From NCBI RefSeq assembly GCF_040958095.1, contig NC_091151.1, positions 3,751,514 through 3,815,513 of the forward strand: a DNA stretch of 64,000 bases. Reading direction: 5' to 3'. The notes under the pieces are model-generated. The model had not been told where the DNA came from and made no database searches. It saw only the letters and a program-made list of their open reading frames with translations. The DNA comes from Procambarus clarkii. Taxonomy: Eukaryota; Arthropoda; Malacostraca; Decapoda; Cambaridae. A program made the translations under genes and the position numbers. Positions 21,167-31,274 of the stretch are shown here, piece after piece; positions within the stretch are counted from its first letter, which is position 1, and each line of letters opens with the position of its first letter.

Positions 21167-22184
21167 TGTCGGAAAATCCGACACCATTTAATAATATCAT
21201 ACAGGCAGATGATAATGCTGTGTTGTATAAACAAGTTAACCTATAGAAAATGTAACTTGTAGTAGAAATTCTGTCTATAGAAAACGGGATATCATTACCA
21301 CATACTATTATAAATTCACCACCTATTATGGTGGGAATTATTCTTAAATACATTAGTCTTTGGACTTTACCATTATAAAAACATCTCATATAAATTAACT
21401 TAATTATCAGAATTAAAATACAGTAAATGTGACCCTTCTATCACTTACTGTCATCTGGACAATGTAGGCCAGTAGCGTCAGTGAGGGGGGAGTGGTCAGC
21501 CATTGTTATTGTTTAAGACCACAGAGTCGTGGAGCAAATTCGGCTCCTATAAATTCTCTTGGACGAAGTGTTATGGAAGATCAGAGTAGTGATCTGCCAT
21601 CATCAACACGCTGTCATCAATCTCAAGGGAAGTGTCTTTCCGAAACCCGTTTATCTAATCATTTTTGGCCATTAATGTCAGTAGGAAGGGCGTACCAGTT
21701 AGAACACGAATGATCGACTCAATCAAGGTAATTAAGCCTAGGTCTTTATGGTTCCTTGTACAGTGTTTTCTCTGATATAGCTGTCATATATTAGGATTCT
21801 GGCTTCATAGCTAGCGCCCTTTTGACAGGTCAAGACGAGGAAGCATGCTTTGTGTACCAGTTACTGGGTGATGGAAGCTACCTCAAAGAGGATGATTTGG
21901 TGTCTACATCCTGGTTATACCTGGTGGACTAAGGCCTGCTGTACAGTAAGATAAGGAACCTCTTCAATGTACACTAATGTGTAGTTAATACTGTAGTTTG
22001 ATTGGCTGCATATATATAAATTCAATATAAACCCCCCCTAATGTGTAGAAGATCGATTTGTGAGATTATTGCAGAAATACAGTCCACTTAACATCATACA
22101 AATTGCTATTGAAGTATATAAATTAACGTAAATATAAATTCATATAAATTAAATAAATATAAATCTCACAGGTCGGTTCCCACA
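21167..22184 (+). repeat. 3' LTR of the BEL/Pao-type element
   Basis: 1018 bp, same length and termini as 17229-18246. It is followed directly by the resumed Helitron-like sequence. Confidence 0.85.
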
Positions 22185-23397
22185 AAGTTAAAAAAAACGA
22201 AATGAAAAAAGGAAACAACTATACTCACGAAATGAACAGTTTGGTAAACAACCAAACTCAATTCCAAGGTAATGTCACACAAAATAATTAAATCAAAATG
22301 AAAATATATCGAAATCTATTAAAATTAAATTTGCCAATGCAGTCAGAAACATTGAAATGGATTGGTAACATATTTAGCACAGCATGTGTTGCTCTTAGGG
22401 AGCCTGTCGGCCGAGCGGACAGCACGCTGGACTTGTGATCCTGTGGTCCCGGGTTCGATCCCGGGCGCCGGCGAGAAACAATGGGCAGAGTTTCTTTCAC
22501 CCTATGCCCCTGTTACCTAGCAGTAAAATAGGTACCTGGGTGTTAGTCAGCTGTCACGGGCTGCTTCCTGAGGGTGGAGGCCTGGTCGAGTACCAGGCCG
22601 CGGGGACACTAAAGCCCCGAAACCATCTCAAGATAACCTTACATGCAACAGATGGCGATGTTTCTTAAAAAAAAAGAATGTTTTTACCTGTCACGGGTGT
22701 GGCATCTATCCTTGAATTTACGAAATGAATGGTATGGTAAACAACACAGCTCAATTCCAACACAATGTCAAACAAAATAATTTAACCAAAATGGAAATAA
22801 ATAGAAATATATGAAAATTCAATTTATCAATGCAATCGGAAACATTTAAATAGAATCATAACATATTTAGTATAGCCTGTGTTGCTATTACATGTAACAG
22901 ATGATGATGTTTTTCAAAAAAAGCCTGTTTTTACCTGTCACAGGTGTAGCATCCATATAGTAGGTATATAAAAACACACGCGTATATGAATGGAACCTTG
23001 TATCAAAATTTAAAAGCAATCGGTGAGGAACTTTTGGAGATTACAGCATGTTTTGCTATCAAGTCCAACTGATGGCGCTATTTTTCAAAAAAGCATGTTT
23101 TTTTCTGTCACAGGTGAGGCTTGTATATAGTAGGTATATAAAAACACGCGTCTATTTGAATGCAATGCTGTATCAAAATTTTAAAGCAATTGGTAAAGAG
23201 GTTTCAAAGATTTCCCCTCACATGATCAAAAAGGCATGTTTTTTCCCGTTACAAATGTTACATATGTATAGTATGTATATAGGATGCGAATGTATCCAAA
23301 TGAAACGTTGTGTGAAAATTTCAAAGCAATCGGTGAAGAACTTTCAGAGATTAGCGATTTTGAATAAACGAACATTTAAACTTTTATTTATATAAAT
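22185..23397 (-). mobile_element. Helitron-like non-autonomous element, right part (5' half)
   Basis: Shares with 31275-32423 and 59137-60060 the blocks TGAACRGTWTGGTAAACAAC, CAACAGATGGCG, CCTGTCACAGGTG and the repeated TTTCAAAGCAATCGGTGAAG. The last block recurs every ~130-150 bp (about 23010, 23180, 23315), and the part ends with AACGAACATTT. No protein is encoded. A SINE interrupts it at 22398-22637. Together with 16502-17228 it makes one element split by the BEL-type insertion. Confidence 0.7.
22398..22637 (+). mobile_element. tRNA-derived SINE, copy 1
   Basis: A tRNA-like head (GGCCGAGCGGACAGCACGC, box-B GGTTCGATCCC) is followed by a body (AACAATGGGCAGAGTTTC, GCAGTAAAATAGGTACCTGG) and ends CATCTCAAGATAACC. 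The flanking CTTA at 22394-22397 and 22638-22641 restores the uninterrupted Helitron sequence, so it is a 4-bp target duplication. The anticodon-loop-like CTTGTGA suggests a tRNA-Thr(TGT)-like origin, with low confidence. Confidence 0.85.
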
Positions 23398-24033
23398 TCC
23401 TCTTGTTAGGATGATGTTATGTGCTTCTCTCATGTTATTTTTAGGGGTACCCGATTGAAGATGACAGGTTAAACGCCTTGTGAACTTGATGGACATCATA
23501 CCTATGTACACACATTGGCTACATCCATCATGGAGGGAGGGAGGGCCAGGTGTACATACATACATACTATGTTCGACTGCTGCAATTTGTTCTTGGTTGA
23601 CTTCGGGCTGTTTTTAGTGAGGTCAGTGGTCTTCTTGTTTTATAGAATATGATGTCTATATTTTGGTAGGATTTGTACTTTTTACTCCTTTACAGATTAT
23701 TTATTTCATTATTCTTTCCTCTTTCTTGTATTCACTGCGAATAATGGATTTGTAAAATAATTTAATTGATGTTGTGGTTTCTATTTTTGGTTCAGGATTG
23801 TACCACCGGTCCAAGTGTCGTCTTAAAATGGTGTTGATCTCGTGGTTCCGAAGCCATTGTTCACCAATACTTGTGTGCTCCTTTCAAACTCCTTATGCAC
23901 GTTGTTCTATTCTGAGAAGTGGGTAAGATCTCGACGAATATAAGCGTAGAGAACACTGACTTTGTATCTTGGGGGGGGGGGGGGGGCACTCACTCCTACC
24001 GTTTAGACATAATCCTATGTTTGTTGGCTATCT
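23398..24033 (-). pseudogene. Older Penelope-like relic, endonuclease and linker
   Basis: On the minus strand 23565-23400 reads as a degraded GIY-YIG core (VYIGMMSIKFTRRLTCHLQ). Further upstream, about 23970-23840, is a degraded linker corresponding to the CxVRxVLVNNGF region of the other copies (TQVLVNNGF-like). It continues beyond the SINE at 24300-24330. It is a different, more diverged subfamily than copies A-C. A poly-G run lies at 23971-23986. Confidence 0.55.
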
Positions 24034-24297
24034 TATCTTGAGGTTACCTTGAGATGATTTCCGGGCATAGCGTCCCCGCTGCCCGGTCCTCGACCAGGCC
24101 TCCTTTTTGTTACACACACCCCCTGGGAAGCAGCCCGTAGCAGCTGTCTAACTCCCAGGTACCCCTTTACTGCTAGGTAACGGGGGAATCAGGGTGAAAG
24201 AAACATTTTGTCTATTTGTCTCCGCCTCCACCGAGGATCGAACCCGGCACCTCAGGACTACGAATCGGAAGCGCTGTCCAACCAGCTGTGGGGCGCC
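24034..24297 (-). mobile_element. tRNA-derived SINE, copy 2
   Basis: Reverse complement of the SINE family at 22398: the end CTTGAGGTTACCTTGAGATG, body ACTGCTAGGTAACG and box-B complement GGATCGAACCC are present. The tRNA head differs from copy 1 (GGGCGCCCCACAGCTGG-type start), so it is a separate subfamily. Confidence 0.8.
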
Positions 24298-24673
24298 CTT
24301 AGGCTTAGTATATACGCTGGTGTTTAGAGATGCTCCTGTCTTTGTTATTAGCTCTTGGATCCCGTCGTTTCCACCCCATTCCAAGTATTCCAGTGTATGG
24401 ACTTATCTATTTGTAGGAGAAAGCTCTTAAGGTTCGCTACTACAGTTAATTTCCTCAAATTCCAGTATGTGTACTGGAATTGGCCGGAAATAATGATTGA
24501 ACTACTTGCACTTAGTTATTTGTACCTGAACTCGTAGGGTTGTAATTAATTACAGCCCATTTCAACTATTCATGTATGTGTACTTATCTATCTGTTCTTA
24601 TGTCTTCGTGCGTACCTCTTGTTCTCCACAATTCCAGCTACTGTTCCTAAAATTTTAGTTTGTACACACACAT
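24298..24673. other. Penelope relic remainder and anonymous DNA
   Basis: The first ~60 bp encode, on the minus strand, GIQELITKTGASLNTSVYTK, the linker of the Penelope relic. The rest has no recognisable feature. Confidence 0.4.
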
Positions 24674-24686
24674 TTGTGCTCATCTA

Positions 24687-25270
24687 CCTCCTCCCCGCTC
24701 AGCTCGTTGTCGCCGTGTGGGGGCTTCGTGGGCGGCTGCCGGAGTGTGATGCTCCTTGGGACAGTCCTCTGTCCTTTTCTAGCCTTGTGCTCCTGCTGCC
24801 GTCCTCTCCAATTCTGCTGGGCATCTTTTCCTTTTCCTTCTGTTTCGTTTTTCTCCCCCCTCTTCTCCTATCTGCTTGCCGTTTCCTGCTGACCTTTTGC
24901 TTGTTCTGGTTCTTCCCTTGGACTACTTCTATTTTGACGCCCGGGTGCTTGAGGAGGCATACTCTTGCACCCGTAGAACTGTAGTACCCGACGTCGAGAG
25001 CGAGGGGAACCTTTTATTGTCAATCCCCCTTTCGTCACTGAACCCGATCTCGACGGACTGTCGGTTTCTTAAGGTGGCGTTTGTGGGGCGTATACTCACG
25101 ACGCACCCCTAGGAGGCCCCGACAAGATCGGCGATAGCTTCTTGTTGGGTGTCCTGCCTCTAATTGTGGCTCCATGGTGGGTGTGGGGGCACATTCGTGA
25201 ATGAATTCTTCTTTTCGTCAAGATAACCCCTGTTTCGGCTGCTTCTGGCTGACCTTCTCAGGCTCGTGGG
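24687..25270 (+). promoter_or_regulatory. 5' leader of the I-like element
   Basis: About 580 bp of GC- and T-rich DNA between the target duplication and the first Met of ORF1. Non-LTR elements of this kind carry an internal promoter here, but no specific motif is identified. Confidence 0.4.
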
Positions 25271-27193
25271 GTGGGCGACCAAGCCCTCGAGTCGGTCCGT
25301 ATTGGAAGACCGGGCTCTGTAGCCTCCGCTGCATTGGGCCCCGACCTTGCTCCTCCTTTGGCCTCTCTGACTCCTTCCCCTGGCTCCCCTCCGTCCTCTG
25401 TGGTTGGGTCGAGCCCCAAGCCCCCAGTTGTGACTACCTCGTCCCCTGGCGTGGCTCCTTCTCTAGTTGTAACTACTGCGCCTTTTAACCCCTCTCTCTC
25501 TGGGGGTTCTCACCGCCGTCCTCGTCACGGCCGCCCTCGCTCGATTCCTTCCAGTTCTGCTACCTATCAAGCCTTGTTTGGTCCCGCTTCGTGGGCCAAA
25601 TATTTTGATCTCCTCCCTCTTGATTCTGCGCCTCCTGACGATTTCTCCCTCCATCGACATCTCATTGATTCCGTGGATGCCTCCATTACTTTCAACCCCA
25701 CTCGTCTCGGTACACATGTCGTTGCTGCTCCTTCTCAGGATGCTGCTTCCCGCTTGGCTGCCTTATCCTGCCTTGGCGAGACCCCCGTTCGGGTCTCGAA
25801 GAACGCTCAGTTGAATGCCAGTGTTGGCACTATTTTGCTCCCGCCCCATGTTGCGACCGGTGTTCGGGACCTGCGCGACTGCCACGACGATATTCGACAT
25901 ATCCTCGCTGCCCAGGGCCATTCTATTCTCCAGGTGGACACGTTTACTCGTCCCCCTCGTGGTAGTCGCCGTCAACCCCTCTGGGTTGTGAAGATTACCT
26001 TTGATGGTAGGACCCTTCCACCCTCTGTCATTCTTGCTGGTGCCAGGTGCTCTGTCCAGAAGTACATTCCTTCTCCTCGGCTCTGCAACAAGTGCTGGAG
26101 GTTTGGGCATGGTGCCCTCCGCTGCTCCGGGACACTCTCTCTCTGTCCTTTGTGTGGTGGCGAAGGTCACTCTAAGTCGGAGTGCACTTCTCCCCAGGCT
26201 CGTTGCCTCAACTGCGGTGAGGCCCATCCTACCTTCTCCCGTGCGTGTGTCCATTACAAGCTTGAGGCAGCCGTCCTCAACCTGAAGCACCGGGAGCGTT
26301 TATCTTTTCCTGAGGCGAGGCGCCAGGTTCGCCAGCTCCCGCCTTATGCTAATATCTCTTATGCTCGCGTGTTGCGCTCTTCCTCTCCTCGTCCTTCCCG
26401 CCTTCCTCAGACTTACAACCGTTTCCGGGCCTTGGACCCTGATGCGCCCACTGCCCCCTCCTCCGTTCCTTTGGGTTCTCTCCCGAAGGATCCTCCTCCT
26501 GGTCCTCTGTCTGGGGTTCCCCTTCCTTCTACCCGGTCTGTCGTGTCTTCTGTGTCTTCTTCCTCGTCCCCCTCCGATCCTCCTCCCCATCCTCTTCCTC
26601 CATCTATCGGCTCTCCCCACCGCCTGTCGGTGCGGGCGGATGTCCATCGCTCTCCTAACGGCCGTCGTGTGTGCTCTCGTTCGGCTTCTCCTGTTGAGAC
26701 ACTGGAATCCGTTGCCCGGTACGTAGTTGCTGGGACACCGGTCTCTTTAAGTCAGAAGCGTAAGCCTGGCTCCTCTCCTTCCTCTTCCCCGGCGGGTAAG
26801 AAGGCTTCGCTTTCTTCCTCAGCTCCTCCTTCTGGCTCTGTTGCTCCTTCCCCTCCCGTTTCAGTGCTTGCGCCCCCTGTTCCTGCTATGGAGGTTTCTT
26901 TGGCCCCTGCTTCCCTTTCGGTTGCTGCTCTTGCTGGGGTGCGCTCCCCTCTTTCTACTCCCCCTCTTCCTGCTGCTGTCCTTGACTGCTCCTCTCCGTT
27001 GTCTCCTCCTCTTCCTGCTGCTGTCCTTGACTGCTCCTCTCCGTTGTCTCCTCTTCCTCCTCCTCCTCCTCCGGACCCTGCCCGCCCACCTCTGATCTGT
27101 TCTCCCGTTTCCTTCCTTCCGTCTTTGCTCAGTTTACCCATGCCCCCTAACCCTGACTTTGCTGACCCTGATCCCGACCCTGATATTCTTTAA
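25271..27193 (+). CDS. ORF1 (Gag-like RNA-binding protein) of the I-like element
   Basis: 640 residues, intact. A Pro/Ser-rich N-terminus leads to a conserved core (about residues 85-265: LFGPASWAKYFDL, VRDLRDCHDDIRHIL, VQKYIPSPRLC). Three tandem CCHC-type knuckles follow at about residues 271-325 (CNKCWRFGHGALRC, CPLCGGEGHSKSEC, CLNCGEAHPTFSRAC). The C-terminal ~300 residues are Pro/Ser-rich and low-complexity, with a 15-residue duplicated block (PLPAAVLDCSSPLSP). In this family ORF1 coats the element RNA for target-primed reverse transcription. Start: the first Met in a frame open well upstream, so a slightly earlier non-Met start cannot be excluded. Confidence 0.88.
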   Translation: MGDQALESVRIGRPGSVASAALGPDLAPPLASLTPSPGSPPSSVVGSSPKPPVVTTSSPGVAPSLVVTTAPFNPSLSGGSHRRPRHGRPRSIPSSSATYQALFGPASWAKYFDLLPLDSAPPDDFSLHRHLIDSVDASITFNPTRLGTHVVAAPSQDAASRLAALSCLGETPVRVSKNAQLNASVGTILLPPHVATGVRDLRDCHDDIRHILAAQGHSILQVDTFTRPPRGSRRQPLWVVKITFDGRTLPPSVILAGARCSVQKYIPSPRLCNKCWRFGHGALRCSGTLSLCPLCGGEGHSKSECTSPQARCLNCGEAHPTFSRACVHYKLEAAVLNLKHRERLSFPEARRQVRQLPPYANISYARVLRSSSPRPSRLPQTYNRFRALDPDAPTAPSSVPLGSLPKDPPPGPLSGVPLPSTRSVVSSVSSSSSPSDPPPHPLPPSIGSPHRLSVRADVHRSPNGRRVCSRSASPVETLESVARYVVAGTPVSLSQKRKPGSSPSSSPAGKKASLSSSAPPSGSVAPSPPVSVLAPPVPAMEVSLAPASLSVAALAGVRSPLSTPPLPAAVLDCSSPLSPPLPAAVLDCSSPLSPLPPPPPPDPARPPLICSPVSFLPSLLSLPMPPNPDFADPDPDPDIL

Positions 27194-27216
27194 CGTGCTC
27201 TGTTGCTCTTTCGCCT

Positions 27217-30200
27217 TTGTTTCTTCCTTGTTCTCTGTTTTTGTCCTTTCTCTTCTCGTCGTTGTCCATTCTTCAATGGAACGTTCGAGGTTATTACGCC
27301 AATTTCCTCGAACTCCAACTTCTGATTTCGCGGTTTTTGCCCCTTTGTGTCTGTCTCCAGGAGCCAATGCATGGTGCTCGTCCTGGTCGTTTTCGTGGCT
27401 ATTCCTTTCTCTCCCCCCCCCCCAGCCATTGCTGGGGCTTCTAATTCTTCTGCTCTCTTGATTCGGGCTGATGTTCCCTTTGTTCCTTTACTTTTTCCTT
27501 CGCCTCTCCATTGTTCTGCTGCTCGTATCTTTGTGGGGAAATGGTACACAGTTTGTTCCATTTATCTCCCCCCGAGTGTCCCGCTCTCTCTTCCTGATTT
27601 GAAACACCACCTAGACTCCTTGCCGGAGCCTGTGCTCCTGCTGGGTGACTTCAATTGTCGTCATTCTCTTTGGGGTGACGTTCTGACGAATACCCGGGGT
27701 CGCCTCCTTGAGCCGTTTCTCCTCTCTTCTTCCCTGTCTCTTCTGAATTCTGGTGAGCCCACTCATTTGGACTCTCGGACTCGCACCCTTTCTTGTCTTG
27801 ATCTTTCTCTCTGCTCTTCTTCTTCTCTTTACTTAGATTTCACGTGGCAGGTTCTTGATGACCTCCATGGAAGTGATCATTTCCCCAGCCTTGTTTCCTT
27901 TTTCTCTTTTCGCCCTTCCCTCTCTTTCCCTAGGCGGCAGTTTGCTAAGGCAGACTGGACCCTTTTTACCCTCAGTGCTGCTCTCTCTGACCTCTGCCTT
28001 CTGCCTCTCTCTCGCGCTCTCCTCCTTTTTCATGACACTGTCTTCAACGCTGCCCTCCGCTCTATTCCTCGCTCTTCCTCTCGGGGTCCACGGAAGTGCG
28101 TTCCCTGGTGGAATGCGGACTGTGCTCGGGCTGTCCGCTGTAAGCGTGCAGCCTGGAAGAGGCACCGCCGTAGGCAGACGACCGATTCTTTTCTTTTCTT
28201 TCGGAAAGCGAGTGCGGTGGCCCGTAGTGCCATCCGTACGGCTAAACGTGAATGTTGGGCATCTTTTGTCTCAACAATTACGTCCGAGACCCCTCTGGCC
28301 CAGATCTGGAAGCGTATCCGCAAGATAGCGGGTAAGTTCGTTCCCGATGTTTCACCGGTCCTTCACCTCCATGATACTCTTGTGGCGGACCCGTTGCGGG
28401 TCGCTTCCGAACTGGGTTCCCACTTTTCTTCTGTTAGCTCTGGTCTTCATCTTCCCCAATCTTTCCTTCTTCGTAAACCTGTCCTTGAGTCTCGTCCTTT
28501 AGATTTCTGCACTCATCTTCAGCTTCCCTATAATGATCCCTTCTCTCTCTCTCTGAACTTCGTTCTGCCCTGGTCCTCTGCGGTTCTACGGCGGCGGGCT
28601 CCGATGGTATTCATTATGAGATGCTTCGCAATCTCCCTCCGAGCACGTCTCAGTATTTACTGAGTCTGTATAATAGGATCTGGGAGTCGTCGTCAGTCCC
28701 TGAGGACTGGCTCGATGCCGTTGTCCTCCCTGTTCGCAAACCGGGGTCTCTGGGTACTTCCCCTAAGGACATTCGCCCTATTGCTCTCACAAGTTGTGTC
28801 TGCAAACTCTTTGAACGTATGGTTAACGTTCGTCTGATGTGGTTCCTGGAACACCATCACCTCCTCTCCCCTTCTCAATTTGGTTTCCGCAAGTGCCGCA
28901 GCACGACAGATGTCCTGGTGAACTTGGAGGTCTATATTCGTACTGCTTTTGCTGCGAAGACCTCCGTTGTTGCCGTCCTTTTTGACCTAGAAAAGGCTTA
29001 CGACACCACTTGGCGTCATCATATCCTATCTCAACTTCATTCTTTTGGCCTTCGTGGTCATCTCCCTCTCTTTCTCCGCAGCTTCCTCTCTCGTCGTTCC
29101 TTTCGGGTGCGCCTTGGTACCGCTCTCTCTCCCTCTTTTCAGCAATACGAAGGTGTGCCCCAGGGTAGTGTTCTGAGCACTACTCTTTTTCTGGTTGCCC
29201 TCAATGGTCTTCTTTCCTCTCTTCCTTCTGGTGTCTTCTCCGCTCTCTATGTCGATGATCTTGCCCTTTGTTGTCAGGGTGATGATTCGCCTCTCCTTCA
29301 ACGCCGGCTTCAACTTGCAATTGATGCGGTGTCGTCTTGGGCCACAGGTCATGGCTTCAAGTTCTCTACTTCTAAGACTTGTGCCATGAATTTTACGTGG
29401 AAACGGGTTGTTCTTCGTCCCTCTTTGTCACTTTATGGTCATCCCCTTGAATACAAAGATTCCGCGAAGCTTTTGGGGTTATTCCTTGACACTCGTTTGT
29501 CTTGGTCTCCCCATATCTCTTACCTCCGTGTTGAGTGCTCTAAGGCCCTTACCCTCCTTCGGGTCTTGTCCCATACTTCTTGGGGGGCAGATAGGCGCAC
29601 TGTCCTTGCTTTACATTCCTCTCTCGTCCTGTCTAAGCTCGATTATGGTTGCCCTGCTTACTCGTCTGCTTCTCCCTCTACTCTTCGCCGTCTTGATGCT
29701 TTGCACCATACTGGGTTGCGCCTCGGTTCTAATGCCTTTCGTTCGACTCCCATCCTTAGCTTGTATGTTGACACTGGCTTCCTGTCTCTCCAGGACCGCC
29801 GTGATCGCTACTGTCTTCGCTATCTTGCGCGGTCCTTGCAACATCCTTCCTCTCGCCTCTGTCGTGCTTTAACTTTTACCCCTCCTGCGGTTCCTGTTCC
29901 TCTTCACCACCTCCCTCTTTCTGTCCGGTTATCTCGCCTACAGGATTCTCTCTCCGTTCGTATTTCTGATGTTTCTCCTCGTGTTCCTTCTTTGCCCCCG
30001 TGGAGGGTCCCTCTTCCGCGGTTTTGTACTTCCTTGACCCGTATCACTAAAGCTTTTACCCCTCCTACGGTTCTAAAACGCCTTTTCCTCGAGCACTTTT
30101 CTTCTCACTCCCGCTCCGTTTCTGTCTTCACCGATGGGTCTAAGTCAGCGGACGGTGTTGGCTACTCTGTTGTTTTTCCTGATCGCACTTATATGTCGCT

Positions 30201-30952
30201 TGCCTCCGGAGACTAGCATCTTTACAGCGGAACTTTATGCTATTCTCTATGCTCTTCGTCTCCTGCTTTCTCGTTGTCAGTCTTCCTTTGTGGTTGTTGT
30301 TGACTCTCGTAGTGCCCTCATGGCTCTCGGGTCCTTTAATCCGGTTCATCCAGTAGTTGTCGAGATCCAGCATTGGCTGTTTCTCGTTCACAGTAAATTT
30401 AAGTCGGTTGAGTTTTGTTGGGTTCCCAGCCATATTGGTGTGTCTTAAAATGAGCGTGCGGATGCTGCCGCCAAGGAAGCTGTCCGCTCTTATCCCATCT
30501 CTCGTAAAGGCATTCCGTATTCCGACTTTTATCCGGTTATCCATTCCTCAGTCTTTACCCGTTGGCAGGCTTCTTGGTTGTCTGTTACTGGTAACAAGCT
30601 ACGTGCTCTTAAATGTTGTGTTTCCTCGTGGCCGTCCTCCTTCCACCGTAACCGGCGGTGGGAAACAGCTCTGGCGAGGTTGCGTATTGGCCATACTTGC
30701 TTAACCCTTGGTCACTTGATGGAGCGCCGCCCTGCTCCTTATTGTCCTAGTTGCATTGTCCCTCTTACGGTCGTGCATGTCCTTCTTGAATGTCCTGACT
30801 TCCAGGACGAGCGTGTGTCTTGCTTCCGACCGCCCCTCGCGGTCACCTGTCCCTCGATAGAATTCTTGGTGACTCGGATACTTTTGATATCGTTCGCCTT
30901 ATGCGTTTTTGTTCTCGTATTGGCATCCTTGGTGATATTTAGCGCCCTCTGA
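27217..30952 (+). pseudogene. ORF2 (endonuclease-RT-RNase H) of the I-like element, frameshifted
   Basis: Endonuclease: LQWNVRGYYAN at 27265, CLQEPM at ~27355, GDFNCRHSLWG at ~27645, then SCLDLSLCS and [64 protein letters not shown] and catalytic YVDDLAL. RNase H: VFTDGSKSADGVGYS, then TAELYAI and VDSRSALMAL. The tail has CPSCIVPLTVVHVLLECP. Lesions: a poly-C slip at ~27413-27423, a CT-repeat slip at ~28543-28557, a frameshift at ~30205, a TAA at about 30446-30448 where the family has Gly, and another shift near 30855. Three lesions are indel-type in simple runs, so assembly error is possible for those. Confidence 0.88.
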
Positions 30953-31274
30953 TTATTTTGCGTATTTGATGGTGCTACATAGCCTTCCCGGTTTGGTGCC
31001 TTCTTTTGATAATTACTTACTTACTTGTGCTCATCTATTCGTTCTTTACCTCCCGTACTCCGCGATTCCAGATACCATTCTCACCATTTCAGTGTGTACT
31101 AACCTATTTGTGCTTACCTGTTTGGGTCAGTTATTCTTAACTATTCCAAAACACTTCCTATTACAATCTTGGAGTGAGTGTGTGCCAGTGTGAGTCTCTC
31201 CTAGTATTTCCCAGACGTTTCACGACCATTCCAGCCTCACAATTTTCAATTTCCGGGTCTATTTACACACATAA

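Larger units (their letters stand above)
17229..22184 (+). mobile_element. BEL/Pao-type LTR retroelement, internally deleted
   Basis: Two direct repeats of 1018 bp (17229-18246 and 21167-22184) begin TGTCGG and end CCCACA, flanking about 2.9 kb. The internal sequence after the left LTR has ATTTGGTCCTTTGAACC-like repeats (18247-18330), resembling the leader typical of BEL/Pao elements. Only a short gag-like frame remains (19214-19600); protease, RT, RNase H and integrase are absent. It sits inside a Helitron-like element. The flanking bases (AACAG left, AAGTT right) do not form a perfect target-site duplication. Confidence 0.8.
24687..31024 (+). mobile_element. Full-length I-like non-LTR retrotransposon with RNase H
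   Basis: The 13-bp TTGTGCTCATCTA occurs directly before (24674-24686) and after (31025-31037) the element, a clean target-site duplication. Inside are a 5' leader, an intact ORF1 with three zinc knuckles, and ORF2 with an APE-type endonuclease, RT, RNase H and a C-terminal Cys/His motif. The 3' end is a short TTAC repeat and not poly(A), as in I-type elements. Clade assignment (I superfamily, Nimb-like) is from recognition by eye. Confidence 0.88.

Noticed and set aside
22398-22470. Functional tRNA gene
   Set aside because: The head resembles a tRNA with a good box B, but it continues into the SINE body and is flanked by a target duplication, so it is a tRNA-derived retroposon.
25463-30544. 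Minus-strand Arg/Glu-rich frames opposite the I-like element
   Set aside because: Shadows of the T/C-rich coding strand of ORF1 and ORF2. They carry no motifs and no independent starts.
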